This document shows positions 15,438 through 24,669 of a stretch of DNA of 64,000 bases, piece by piece (position 1 is the stretch's first letter; every line of letters starts with the position of its first letter). The position numbers were made by a program, and so were the translations under genes. The notes below the pieces were generated by a model. That model was not told the DNA's origin, did no database searches, and worked only from the letters and a program-made list of their open reading frames with translations. Origin of the DNA: [Clostridium] innocuum. GTDB taxonomy: Bacteria; Bacillota_I; Bacilli_A; Erysipelotrichales; Erysipelotrichaceae. Location of the stretch: positions 2,480,001 to 2,544,000 of the forward strand of contig CP048838.1 of assembly GCA_012317185.1 (NCBI GenBank), written 5' to 3'.

Positions 15438-18367
15438 TATGCCTTCACCTCTTCCTTATCAATCATGTTGATTGCATCCTGCAGCTTCACCTTCAGCAGC
15501 TGGGAAACACCGTTTTGCTGCATAGTTACCCCATACAGGGCATCACACTGCGCCATGGTTCCCGGACGGTGTGTCACGACGATAAACTGACTCTCCCCGC
15601 GAAACTGTGCAATGTATTTCGCAAAGCGCTCCACATTTGCCTGATCCAGCGCAGCCTCGACCTCATCAAAAATACAAAGCGGCATCGTTCTTGCCTTCAG
15701 AATGGAGAACAGGACACAGATGGCAATCAGACTCTTTTCTCCACCGCTGAACAGACGGATATTCTGTACGGTTTTTCCAGGCGGCTGCACATCGATATCA
15801 ATACCGGTATTCAGCACATCCTCCGGGTCCACCATGAACAAGCGTGCCTTACCGCCTCCAAACAGCGCACGGAAGACATCATTGAGCTGTGCGTTGATCT
15901 TATCAAACATCTCCTGAAACTGCTTGACCATGATATCATCCATTTCATCAATGGCCTCCAAAATCTTATCCTTGGCAGCCATCAGGTCATCCCGCTGTCT
16001 GCTTAAGAATTCAAAACGCTCACTGACCTCCTTGTATTCCTGCGGTGCATCCAGATTTACATTCCCCAAGGAGGAGATTTCCTGACGAAGAATCACAACC
16101 TGCTTGCGTGCCTCCACGATATCGATCTCCGCCTTCTGACTCTGCGCATATTCAAAGGTCATCTCATAGGTGGAGCTTAAACGTTCCAGCGTGGTTTCCA
16201 GCTTTGTTTCCGCCTTCGCCTGTGCCACCTCCACCTCGCGCTGTTCATTTTGCAATATATTAAGATCCCTTCGCAGCTGGCGAATCTGGGCATCCTTGCG
16301 TTCCACTTCGCTGCCGGCCTTCATACGGCGCTCCCGCTTGCTTTTCATTGAGGAGCTGACCTCGTCAATGCGGGAATGCACATTGCTCAGCTTAACGACG
16401 ATATCATCCTCCAGCAGCTCGGCTTTATCCAGATCCTCCTTTGGTGCAATCTGCTCATAATCGCTTTTCAAGCGATCATATTTTGCCCATTTGGCTTTTA
16501 CAATCGGATCCAGCTGTGCACTGGAAATCTGCATCTGTACCAGATTTGCACTGTTTTGCTCCTTTTTAGCCTGCAGCGCATAGAGCTGATTTTTCAATCC
16601 CTCCACCTTCATCTGCTGACCTTCGAGACTCTGCAGCACCTGATTCAATTCCTTCTGTATCGTTAACGGTGTGGAATTGTTTCTTCCCTTACCACCGGTC
16701 ATGCTTCCTCCGCGGTTGACGATATCGCCTTCCAGCGTAACGATTTTATACTGAAAACGCAGCAGCTTGGCGATCGCATTCGCATGGATCAGATTATCCG
16801 TAATAACAACATTGCCGAACAATGCATCCCGCAGGGTATCAAACTGCGTGTCATTTTCTACAAATTCGCTGGCAACGCCCAGAAAACCGACACTGTTTTC
16901 CGCCAGCATACGGTGCTCCTTCTGCATATAGCGCGGCTTCATAACCGGCAGCGGAAGAAAGGTTGCACGTCCGGACTGATTCTTTTTCAAAAAGGTGATG
17001 GCATGCCGTGCTGCTTCCTCATCCACGGTCACGATATGATACAGCGCACCGCCAAGCGCGTTGGAAATTGCTGTTTCATAATTCATCAGCGGTTTAAACA
17101 GCTGAGATACCACACCCAGAATTCCATTCAGACCGGCATCCAATACGGATTTTACTGCCTGCTGATGATTAAACGGCTGCTTTGCCAGATTTTCCAGTAC
17201 CGCCCTGCGGTTTTCCAGACGGTTCAGAATCGAGGTTGCCTGCGCATTCTCCTGCGTGCAGTAGGATACATCATGCTCCAGCTTGGCCGCTGCCTCCTTT
17301 TGCAAAGCAATATCCGTTTCCAGATTTTTTAATCGCTTCGAACGGTCTTCATATTCATAATGCGCCTCTTCCATCATTGCCTTCAGCTCTTTGGCTTTTT
17401 CGGCATTGCTCGCAAACTCCAGCGCATACTTTCGTTTTTCATCCATTTCAATTTTCCGGGTTTCCAGCATTCTGGATTCCTCGCTCAGCTTGGCATACTG
17501 CTCCTGCAGCTTGTTCACCTCGCGGTCCAGCTGATACATTTCGTTACGCAGCTCGCTGTTTTTTACATCCTCGACCTGGATGGTGGTTTCATGCATGGCC
17601 TTTTGGCTGTCCAGATCAAACGCCTTTTTTTTCAGCATGTCGATCTGCTCGCTCAGCTTCTCGATTTCATCCACCAGCACGCTGACCTCAATAACCTCCA
17701 GCTGCTTTTTCTTTTCCAGATAGACCTCTGCCTTTTTCGCCTGACGCTTCAGCGGATTCACCTGTCGCTCCAGCTCCATGATGATATCCTCCAGACGACT
17801 CAGATTATCCTGTGTCCGGTTCAGCTTTGACAGCGATTCATTCTTGCGCTTTTTATATTTCGCAACTCCTGCCGCCTCTTCAAACAAAGCACGACGATCC
17901 TCCGGCTTCGCATCGGCAAACGCAGAAATATTTCCCTGTGATATAATGGAAAGAGAATCTCTGCCTAGACCGGTATCCATTACCAGATTGACGATATCCT
18001 TTAAACGGCAGGGAGCCTTGTTTATGAAATACTCCCCTTCCCCGCTCGTCCTGTGCAGACGGCGGGTCACCTCTACCTCCTCAAATTCGACATTCATGAT
18101 ATGACGGGAATTATCAAACACCAGCGTAACCTCCGCCATATTGACTGCCTTGCGTGCTGTAGAGCCGCTGAAAATGACATCACTCATATTATTTCCACGC
18201 AGTGACTTCACACTCTGTTCACCGAGCACCCAGCGGATTGCGTCATTGATATTGCTTTTCCCGCATCCATTCGGACCGACAATTCCAATCACATCGGAAT
18301 CAAAGGTGATGATGGATTTATCCGCAAAGGACTTGAAGCCCTGCAGTTCAATACGTTTTAAAAACAT
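15437..18367 (-). CDS. smc: Chromosome segregation protein SMC
   Basis: About 976 aa ATPase that compacts and organises the chromosome with ScpA/ScpB. The Walker A motif is IVGPNGCGKSNINDAIRWVL. The hinge (about 400-560) includes LNGILGVVSQLF and VNRGGSMTGGKGR. The ABC signature is RLFSGGEKSLIAI, followed by Walker B IFDEVEAALDQANV. The arms are about 200 residues shorter than in B. subtilis SMC (1186 aa) and match the length seen in Mollicutes. ATG 18367 is chosen over the in-frame ATG at 18379 because GGAGG sits 5 nt before it and overlaps the latter. First gene of the operon. Confidence 0.97.
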   Translation of the reverse strand: MFLKRIELQGFKSFADKSIITFDSDVIGIVGPNGCGKSNINDAIRWVLGEQSVKSLRGNNMSDVIFSGSTARKAVNMAEVTLVFDNSRHIMNVEFEEVEVTRRLHRTSGEGEYFINKAPCRLKDIVNLVMDTGLGRDSLSIISQGNISAFADAKPEDRRALFEEAAGVAKYKKRKNESLSKLNRTQDNLSRLEDIIMELERQVNPLKRQAKKAEVYLEKKKQLEVIEVSVLVDEIEKLSEQIDMLKKKAFDLDSQKAMHETTIQVEDVKNSELRNEMYQLDREVNKLQEQYAKLSEESRMLETRKIEMDEKRKYALEFASNAEKAKELKAMMEEAHYEYEDRSKRLKNLETDIALQKEAAAKLEHDVSYCTQENAQATSILNRLENRRAVLENLAKQPFNHQQAVKSVLDAGLNGILGVVSQLFKPLMNYETAISNALGGALYHIVTVDEEAARHAITFLKKNQSGRATFLPLPVMKPRYMQKEHRMLAENSVGFLGVASEFVENDTQFDTLRDALFGNVVITDNLIHANAIAKLLRFQYKIVTLEGDIVNRGGSMTGGKGRNNSTPLTIQKELNQVLQSLEGQQMKVEGLKNQLYALQAKKEQNSANLVQMQISSAQLDPIVKAKWAKYDRLKSDYEQIAPKEDLDKAELLEDDIVVKLSNVHSRIDEVSSSMKSKRERRMKAGSEVERKDAQIRQLRRDLNILQNEQREVEVAQAKAETKLETTLERLSSTYEMTFEYAQSQKAEIDIVEARKQVVILRQEISSLGNVNLDAPQEYKEVSERFEFLSRQRDDLMAAKDKILEAIDEMDDIMVKQFQEMFDKINAQLNDVFRALFGGGKARLFMVDPEDVLNTGIDIDVQPPGKTVQNIRLFSGGEKSLIAICVLFSILKARTMPLCIFDEVEAALDQANVERFAKYIAQFRGESQFIVVTHRPGTMAQCDALYGVTMQQNGVSQLLKVKLQDAINMIDKEEVKA

Positions 18368-18414
18368 AGATGCCTCCATTCATTTGCCGTAAGCAACAGC
18401 AAATACCAATGGTT

Positions 18415-18423
18415 ATTATAGCA
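18415..18423 (-). promoter_or_regulatory. Extended -10 promoter of the smc operon
   Basis: The minus strand reads TGC-TATAAT about 50 nt before the smc ATG. The -35 region (ATGCGA at 17 nt) is weak, which is common for extended -10 promoters. The hemolysin promoter faces the other way about 170 nt to the right. Confidence 0.55.
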
Positions 18424-18590
18424 TAAGTTTATACTGTTCGCATTAAAACTTGTGAAGAATTCAGTCTTTTTAAACTTTTATTCATACCACATGCATATTG
18501 CAGTTCGAAATATCAATATTCCACTACGCGGTATTGATTACCACATTATTAAGTTATCATCACAAAATGAGCCTTATTCAGGAAAAAGCA

Positions 18591-18619
18591 TTGCATTCCG
18601 TTTGGGATTGTATTATACT
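18591..18619 (+). promoter_or_regulatory. Promoter of the hemolysin III gene
   Basis: TTGCAT (18591-18596), a 17-nt spacer and TATACT (18614-18619) lie about 35 nt before the chosen ATG. This position rules out the longer upstream reading frame as the coding start. Confidence 0.75.
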
Positions 18620-18653
18620 GACCACAGGCATAAGATTTACGGAGGTGATACTC

Positions 18654-19307
18654 ATGGAGGAAAAATCCATGCGGGATATGTTCCGACTGGGCTTTGGAGA
18701 AGAGGTCGCCAACTGTGTGACTCACGGGATCATGGCGTTTTTATGTATATGCTCTCTTCCGGCAGCAGCCGTATATTCCTATAACAAATCAGGGAGCGAA
18801 CTGGCGGCCGGTGTGTCGGTGTTCATTCTATGTCTGTTTCTGATGTTTCTGGTATCCACATTGTATCATTGCATGCCGTTTGGTACCACACATAAATATG
18901 TTTTTCGCAAGCTGGATCACATCTGTATATACTTTGCAATAGCAGGAAGCTATACACCGATTGCACTGACGCTGATCGGCGGTTGGCAGGGCTATCTGAT
19001 TCTGGCAATCGAATGGAGCGCAGTGCTTGGCGGTGTGCTGTTAAAGGCAATCAGCTCAAAAAGCTATCCCAAGCTTTCCATGACCATCTATATGATTATG
19101 GGCTGGACGGCTGTCTTCTTTCTGCCGACGCTGCTGTCAAAGGCAAGTTCAATGTTTCTCGTACTGATTGTCGGTGGAGGTGTTATGTATACGATTGGCG
19201 CCTTCTTTTATGGAAAGCCACAAAAAAAATACTTTCATTCCATCTGGCATGTCTGTATCAATCTGGCAAGTATTCTGCATTTCATCGCCATCGTATTCGT
19301 GATGTGA
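18654..19307 (+). CDS. Hemolysin III / PAQR-family membrane protein
   Basis: 217 aa seven-helix integral membrane protein of the HlyIII (YqfA/PAQR) family. Conserved metal-site positions are visible: STLYHCMPF in helix 2, RKLDHICIY in helix 3 and HSIWHVCINLASILHF at the end. Family members are named for a Bacillus cereus cytolysin, but most are likely membrane hydrolases or stress sensors, so the hemolysin name is not evidence of toxicity. The start is ATG 18654, preceded by GGAGGTG at 8 nt and a promoter. The frame stays open upstream but contains that promoter. A terminator follows. Confidence 0.88.
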   Translation: MEEKSMRDMFRLGFGEEVANCVTHGIMAFLCICSLPAAAVYSYNKSGSELAAGVSVFILCLFLMFLVSTLYHCMPFGTTHKYVFRKLDHICIYFAIAGSYTPIALTLIGGWQGYLILAIEWSAVLGGVLLKAISSKSYPKLSMTIYMIMGWTAVFFLPTLLSKASSMFLVLIVGGGVMYTIGAFFYGKPQKKYFHSIWHVCINLASILHFIAIVFVM

Positions 19308-19380
19308 ACTCCCAAGTGCGCACAGGTCTTAAACAAAAAAATCACACCAAGGGCACTCCTTTACCGGCTTACAAAGCTTA

Positions 19381-19426
19381 AAAGATGCAAGGGCATTCCA
19401 TCCGTGAATGTATTTGCATCTTTTTT
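19381..19426 (+). terminator. Bidirectional intrinsic terminator
   Basis: AAAGATGCAA and TTGCATCTTT flank an inner GCATTC/GAATGT stem. A T-run follows on the plus strand (ends hlyIII) and an A-run precedes it, giving U-rich ends in both directions. It may also end the holA-GIY-YIG transcript. Confidence 0.85.
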
Positions 19427-19616
19427 CATATCCGACAGTTGGAAGAAGCCACGTCTTGTACAGGATCAATTAAGAAAGCTGTTCTTACACACCATTGAGA
19501 ATGCCCAACATGGTGAGTTTTTCCTTGCTGCAGCACTTTTTCGAATATGCCTGCTTTACTACTCTTTCCCCGACTGATAGTAGATCATCAAATGAAAAAT
19601 GCAGCAAGCAATGCGG

Positions 19617-19916
19617 TCAAACATCCTCGCTGCGATATTTCAGTTTTAGTTTTTCCGATCTGCTGAGCTGCTTGATCTGATATTCTCTACGCATGGCAGC
19701 CTGCTTGTCGGCATGGCTTTCAAAGTAGTACAGCTCCAGGGGTCGGCGGGCACGGGTATAGCGTGCCCCCTTTCCAATCGCATGCTGATGGAAGCGATGG
19801 CGAAGATTCGTTGTCCATCCAGTGTATAGTGAATCATCCTGACAGCGCAGGATGTAGACATAGAAGCCCTTTGTGTATGGTATCTCAGCCGATGGATTTC
19901 GCAAAAGCTCTGGCAT
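19617..19916 (-). CDS. GIY-YIG nuclease-domain protein (UPF0213 / YhbQ-like)
   Basis: 99 aa single-domain GIY-YIG protein. The signature is FYVYILRCQDDSLYTGWTTN, followed by a conserved Arg (LRHRFHQH) and KGARYTRARRPLELYY. Members of this family are small putative nucleases with no settled role in DNA repair or recombination. The start is ATG 19916, with AGGAT 8-9 nt before it; a longer frame to 19967 has no SD. The first 32 nt overlap the 3' end of the flavodoxin gene, suggesting coupled translation at the end of the holA operon. Confidence 0.88.
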   Translation of the reverse strand: MPELLRNPSAEIPYTKGFYVYILRCQDDSLYTGWTTNLRHRFHQHAIGKGARYTRARRPLELYYFESHADKQAAMRREYQIKQLSRSEKLKLKYRSEDV

Positions 19917-20385
19917 TGGCAAGATCCTGTTCATCCGGATGGGACTTTCCGTTTTCATAATTGGCAAGCTGCTGTTTTATATGCTCATCCTGAGGATGCT
20001 CAGCAAGCATGCTTTGATAGCGTGCAATCACCGCTTCACCGACAGCACCCTGACACAGAAAATGCCCGAGTATGTGACTGTGTACGGCGTGTGACTCCAC
20101 CTGCTGCTTCACCCTGTTATAATACTCTGTTTGCTCTGCAGCACCCAGCGTTCCGAACAAAACGATTCGTTTATCCTTCAGCTGAGCAAGCAGACGTAAA
20201 GCGGCAGCATCACAATCTCCCTTATCCACCCAGTATCCGATGTAAAACAGATCAAAATTCGCTAGCATCGAAGACTGAAATTCCCTGATGGAAATCAGCT
20301 CGCTGTCCTCGGCGACCTCTGCGATTGCTTCTGCAATTTTTTTTGTATTCCCGCTGAGCGAGGAGTATACAATCAGACCCTTCAT
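19885..20385 (-). CDS. Flavodoxin-family protein
   Basis: 166 aa. The N-terminal MKGLIVYSSLSGNTKKIAEA is the FMN phosphate-binding loop (S/TxSGNTxK). FDLFYIGYWVDKGDCDAA and KDKRIVLFGTLGA fit the flavin-ring loops. The last 50 residues (about 118-166) are a helical addition beyond the flavodoxin core. It may transfer single electrons in the cytosol; the partner is unknown. AAGGA precedes ATG 20385, 18 bp after the serine dehydratase gene. The substrate-specific sub-type cannot be assigned from this context. Confidence 0.82.
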   Translation of the reverse strand: MKGLIVYSSLSGNTKKIAEAIAEVAEDSELISIREFQSSMLANFDLFYIGYWVDKGDCDAAALRLLAQLKDKRIVLFGTLGAAEQTEYYNRVKQQVESHAVHSHILGHFLCQGAVGEAVIARYQSMLAEHPQDEHIKQQLANYENGKSHPDEQDLANARAFAKSIG

Positions 20386-20403
20386 AAAAACAATCCTTCT
20401 TTC

Positions 20404-21606
20404 TTATTTCAATGGAACAACCCTTGCCAGTCCGCCCAGTGAAGTTTCCCTGAGCTCGATTGGGATTTTCCTGCCGGTATAATTCATGGTGTTGACAACC
20501 ATGTCAAAGCTGACCTTATGCTCTCTTAAATCGCTGATGCCCTCCGCTAACACTGCGGCATCCATGGCCCGCAGCACACCGACAGCATTTCGTTCAATGC
20601 AGGGAATCATAACATAACCGCCTACCGGATCACAGGTAAGACCCAGATGGTGTTCGATCCCTATTTCTGCTGCATATTCAATCTGGCGCATCGTCTGTCC
20701 GCGAAGATAGGAAACCATAGCAGCACCCATCGCAACCGCCGCACCGATTTCTGCCTGACAGCCGCCCTGTGCACCGGAAATCGTGGCATTTTCCTTAATC
20801 AGATTTCCAAACAGACCTGCCACCTTCAAACCGTTGCGAAGCTGTTCTCTGGACACTCCCAGAATGCGGTGATAATAGCATACCAGAGCCGGCAGAATAC
20901 CACTGCTTCCCAGCGTTGGAGCGGTGACTGTCATACTTCCCGATGCATTTTCCTCACTTGCACTGTAGGCATAGGCACACAGCAGCAGTTTTTCCCGCTC
21001 GGCGGCACTTTTTGCCGTATCCGCCTTCTGCTTCAATTCCTTTGCAATTCGCTTCAGCTTCAGATCTCCCGGAAGCACTCCTTCCCTGGCTAGACCGCCG
21101 TCAACCGTCGCCATCATCTGCTGCAGGATGGTATCCATATAATCATCCAGCGGATCGAAGTGATTCACATACTCCCAAAGCGTCATGGAGTGCGTCTTGC
21201 AATAAGCTTCGATATCCTTCATCAGATGGTGTGGATAGACATCCGCGCCTTCCTTGCTTTTTTCACCCTCAATCTGAATAGCACCGCCACCTATGGAATA
21301 GACCGTCCATACTCCAAGCAGCCGGTCTTCTTCATCATAGGCTGACAGCTGCATCGTATTGGGATGCTTCAGCTCCCTGCGATTCTTAAAAAGCACCACG
21401 CATTCCTTCGGCTTCATCGTTTCGATGATGATGTAATCGGTTAAATGCCCTTTTCCTGTCAGCGCCAGTGATCCAAACAGCTCCACCTCATAATGGTGTG
21501 CGTTTGGATAACGCTCCTTAAACAAGCTGGCGGCGCGCTGTGGCCCCAGCGTATGTGATGAGGACGGCCCCGGACCGATCCTGTATAATTCCTTTAGTGA
21601 TTTCAT
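20404..21606 (-). CDS. L-serine ammonia-lyase, iron-sulfur type, single chain
   Basis: 400 aa. It deaminates L-serine to pyruvate and ammonia using a [4Fe-4S] cluster that binds substrate. The N-terminal beta part has YRIGPGPSSSHTLGP and the C-terminal alpha part has GSSGILPALV. Cluster cysteines lie in GAQGGCQAEIG, LGLTCDPVGGYV and MIPCIERNAVG. At 400 aa it is a compact fused form; many clostridia have separate sdaAA/sdaAB genes and E. coli SdaA is about 454 aa. ATG 21606 overlaps the holA stop by 4 bp (ATGA), with AAGGAG before it. Confidence 0.94.
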   Translation of the reverse strand: MKSLKELYRIGPGPSSSHTLGPQRAASLFKERYPNAHHYEVELFGSLALTGKGHLTDYIIIETMKPKECVVLFKNRRELKHPNTMQLSAYDEEDRLLGVWTVYSIGGGAIQIEGEKSKEGADVYPHHLMKDIEAYCKTHSMTLWEYVNHFDPLDDYMDTILQQMMATVDGGLAREGVLPGDLKLKRIAKELKQKADTAKSAAEREKLLLCAYAYSASEENASGSMTVTAPTLGSSGILPALVCYYHRILGVSREQLRNGLKVAGLFGNLIKENATISGAQGGCQAEIGAAVAMGAAMVSYLRGQTMRQIEYAAEIGIEHHLGLTCDPVGGYVMIPCIERNAVGVLRAMDAAVLAEGISDLREHKVSFDMVVNTMNYTGRKIPIELRETSLGGLARVVPLK

Positions 21607-22562
21607 TGTCGCACTCCTTGTATTCCCAGCAAAAACATTTCAAAGCCCAGCTTTTTATCCAGACGCCCGGCCTTCAGATTCTGATCCAGCGTTGCCAGCT
21701 GTTCCAGAATATGCATCAGATAACCGATACCCAGCCGCTGCACGGTCTTCATCGCCAGCTGTACACGGTAGGGATGCGCCTTCAGCTCATCCTTGATGGC
21801 ATCCTTCCCTTTCCCATGCAGCATCAGCGCCTTCACCTCATACAGAAATCGAAACTGTGCGGCCAGCAGGGCGATCAGGTATATGGCATCCTTGTTCAAC
21901 ACACACAGATCCTGCCACATATGAAAGGATTTTCGAAGGTCGCGGTCCACCACTGCATTGACCAGCTGAAAGACATCCTCCTCCAGCGGTCGGGTCACCA
22001 GCCTTTCCACCACATCACTGCTGATCACGCCGCCATACAGCTCCAGCTTTTCCATTTCCATCTGTATGGTGCGAATATCCAGCGGTAAGCGACGCAGCAG
22101 CGCCTGCATGGCAGAGGGCTCTATCTGAAGAGAACGCTTTTTCACCTGTTCCTGCACATAGCTTTGCTTTCCCTGCTCATCCAGCTTTCGATATTGCAGC
22201 ACCTTGCATGTTTTCTGCACCTTTTTTACGATTTTCTTTCTGGCATCCAGCTTTTCAAAATCACCGATCAGCACCAGTACGGTCGACTCCAGCGGCTCGT
22301 CCAGATAACGCTCCAGCGCTGCAGTATCCACTGCATGCTCATTTGCCGCACTTAGAAAATTCGCATGATAAACAAGAATGATCTTGCAGTCTGAGAAAAA
22401 CGGAATCGTCATCGCATCCTCCAGAATAACATCCAAATCCGTCGTATCCGCATCATAAACAAGTTTGTTCAACTCATTGGCATCCGGAACATGATTCCTG
22501 ACGATCCTTGTCAGTGATTCCTGCAGCAGATATTGTTCTTCTCCGTATAACACATAATTCAT
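21603..22562 (-). CDS. holA: DNA polymerase III delta subunit
   Basis: About 319 aa clamp-loader subunit that opens the beta clamp. It begins MNYVLYGEEQYLLQESL, with the usual delta-subunit GEExxL opening, and has FFSDCKIILVY and LDIRTIQMEMEKLELY as typical family segments. The C-terminal collar is helical (LDQNLKAGRLDKKLGFE). ATG 22562 is chosen because AGGTG lies 6 nt upstream; GTG 22571 and ATG 22568 overlap that SD. First gene of a holA-sdaA-flavodoxin-GIY-YIG operon. Confidence 0.93.
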   Translation of the reverse strand: MNYVLYGEEQYLLQESLTRIVRNHVPDANELNKLVYDADTTDLDVILEDAMTIPFFSDCKIILVYHANFLSAANEHAVDTAALERYLDEPLESTVLVLIGDFEKLDARKKIVKKVQKTCKVLQYRKLDEQGKQSYVQEQVKKRSLQIEPSAMQALLRRLPLDIRTIQMEMEKLELYGGVISSDVVERLVTRPLEEDVFQLVNAVVDRDLRKSFHMWQDLCVLNKDAIYLIALLAAQFRFLYEVKALMLHGKGKDAIKDELKAHPYRVQLAMKTVQRLGIGYLMHILEQLATLDQNLKAGRLDKKLGFEMFLLGIQGVRQ

Positions 22563-22701
22563 TCTCATCACCTAGAGAATATTATAAACGAAACCCGCAT
22601 AGATTACCATGACTTTTCGACATAACTTCCTGTATATTTTCCTTCATAACAGCCCTTGTCCACCTTATGTAAGTTTTTTCCTATTCTGTCTCATGCTTTG
22701 C

Positions 22702-24669
22702 TCATTCCCACAATCCGTGCAGAATACCGATTGCCCCCTCTGCGCTTACATAATAACTGAAATAGCGGCTGAATCGAATAGAAACAGCACCGTCCCTAGC
22801 ACTCACCAGCGCAGGGATATTCTCCTGCCTCAAACGCTGCATGATTGTTGTACTGGGATGATGATAGCGGTTGTTTCTTCCGGCAGACACCAGCGCCAGC
22901 TGAGGCTGCAGTTCATGCAGAAAGGAAAGGGAGCTGGAGGTATCACTGCCATGATGACCGACCTTCAACACATCAACCGCAAGGTCATAGCGTTGTAAAA
23001 GGGCCGCCTCCGCCTCTGTGCCGGCATCCCCCATAAACAGCGCCTTCAGCTGATCTGTCTGCATATAGGTGACAATGCTGTTATCATTGGTATCCTTTCC
23101 CTTATAGTCTCTGAGTAAAAACACCAGCGGCAGTCCTTTAATCGGCTCTGCCTTATCCTTATGATCGATGATTCGTGTTACATTCAGCTCCTTGAGCAGT
23201 TCCTCCTTTCCACCACTGTGATCGAAGTCATCATGCGTGAGTATCAGGGCATCCAGTCTCTGATAGCCTTTTGCCTTTACAATCGGGACAACCACCTCTT
23301 TGGGAATATTGCGGTAGCGACTTCCCATGATATCGATCATAACAGCCCCCTGATGAAACGGCAGCGTTATCAGGGTACAGTCCCCCTGTCCCACATCGAT
23401 CATCAGCACCTCCCCAAAGGGATCAAACCACGAAGAAAAGGGCGCATACAAGAATAGAAGACACAAAACAGCCAGCGGCTTTTTCTGTGCATAGCTGATA
23501 TAGCACACAGCTCCCTTCCCCCATAGAAAGAGCCAGAACAGCTGTGGAGTATAGTACAGCGTTATCCCGCACTGCTGAAGTGCATCCAGCAGGTCGGCAA
23601 GCCGTGTTGTAAACGCAAACAATGCATCAAAGGAACATGGCACACTCAGCAGACAACTTACATACAAAAACGCATAGACATAGCGAAAAACGGGAAACAG
23701 CAGCAACTGCAGGGGATTACAGGACTGAAAAAAGAGAAATTGCATCGGAATAAGCAGCAGCAAGCCGGTGAGACGCCTGCTTCGCCTTCTGACATTGAAA
23801 AGTGCGAGCATGCGAAAGCCCAGTGGCAGAAGAAACGCCAGCTCCCATGCCATATAGGGAAACAGCAAAAGAACAGCTGCCATACTGATACCCAGCCGAT
23901 CCTGCGGATTCCTGCTGTGACAGCATAGCGAAACAAGGCGAAACAGCAGTATGCGAATCAGAGAGGAAGAAAACACGGTGACATGTCCGCATAGTCCCAA
24001 AAGCAGCAATGCAATCACAGAGGCATTGGCTTGCGAACAGATCATAAGCAGAAGCTTTTGTAGGCATGCCGCAAGTGTTGCGATATGTAATCCGCTGGAG
24101 GTCAGAAAATAGGATACATCCTCCTCATGAATACCATAGAGCAGCATATTGAGCCAGCTGCGCTGCTTCCTGTCCGCTATCCCCTGTACATGTGCATAGA
24201 GGGTATGGCGCACTCCGCTTCCCTCCTGCAGAAGCTGATAGCATTGTGCCTGTATCTGATAGCGTATTCCACGCCTCTTCAGCCAGTCAGGAAAATAAAA
24301 GCGATGAAAATTATGCAGAGATGTAACTGGAGCATAGGTACCCTTTACCTGTACGATATCATTGAAATTTGCATGCTTTAGCCCATAGACCATGACATCC
24401 TGCCCCTGTGTATGAGCAATTGCATAGCCTGCCTTGATTTCCCTGATCTGCAATACGGTATCCGTTGGCATTTCCGGTTCCCGCAGAAGCAGCAGCATCC
24501 GCCCCTGCAGCAGGAGCAAAAGCAAAACAAACAGCGGATGTATGCGGTAATGGCTGCGATAATACCATAGCAACCCCAGCATCAGCGCCAGAGAAAACCA
24601 GATGGAAATCCAGTGTGCCCACAGCAGAAGCAGACAGCACCATCCGCACAGCAGCCAACTGTTTTTCAT
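22702..24669 (-). CDS. comEC: DNA internalization competence protein ComEC/Rec2
   Basis: 655 aa polytopic membrane channel that passes single-stranded DNA into the cytosol during transformation. The N-terminal part has hydrophobic helices and a short OB-like DUF4131 region. The Competence domain (about 190-430) includes FLTSSGLHIATLAACLQ. The C-terminal metallo-beta-lactamase-like domain shows LMIDVGQGDCTLI, LILTHDDFDHSGG and VLKVGHHGSDTSSS, the HxxxDH and HHGS metal motifs, so nuclease activity is plausible. It is somewhat shorter than B. subtilis ComEC. ATG 24669 overlaps the comEA stop by 4 bp (ATGA). Confidence 0.95.
   Translation of the reverse strand: MKNSWLLCGWCCLLLLWAHWISIWFSLALMLGLLWYYRSHYRIHPLFVLLLLLLQGRMLLLLREPEMPTDTVLQIREIKAGYAIAHTQGQDVMVYGLKHANFNDIVQVKGTYAPVTSLHNFHRFYFPDWLKRRGIRYQIQAQCYQLLQEGSGVRHTLYAHVQGIADRKQRSWLNMLLYGIHEEDVSYFLTSSGLHIATLAACLQKLLLMICSQANASVIALLLLGLCGHVTVFSSSLIRILLFRLVSLCCHSRNPQDRLGISMAAVLLLFPYMAWELAFLLPLGFRMLALFNVRRRSRRLTGLLLLIPMQFLFFQSCNPLQLLLFPVFRYVYAFLYVSCLLSVPCSFDALFAFTTRLADLLDALQQCGITLYYTPQLFWLFLWGKGAVCYISYAQKKPLAVLCLLFLYAPFSSWFDPFGEVLMIDVGQGDCTLITLPFHQGAVMIDIMGSRYRNIPKEVVVPIVKAKGYQRLDALILTHDDFDHSGGKEELLKELNVTRIIDHKDKAEPIKGLPLVFLLRDYKGKDTNDNSIVTYMQTDQLKALFMGDAGTEAEAALLQRYDLAVDVLKVGHHGSDTSSSLSFLHELQPQLALVSAGRNNRYHHPSTTIMQRLRQENIPALVSARDGAVSIRFSRYFSYYVSAEGAIGILHGLWE

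Noticed and set aside
18498..18653. 52-codon upstream extension of the hemolysin III frame
   Set aside because: It contains the promoter (18591-18619) and SD of the real gene and has no SD of its own.
22582..22647. 21-codon ORF between comEC and holA, AAGGG before ATG
   Set aside because: Too short and overlapping a possible -10 (TATAAT) of holA; likely chance.
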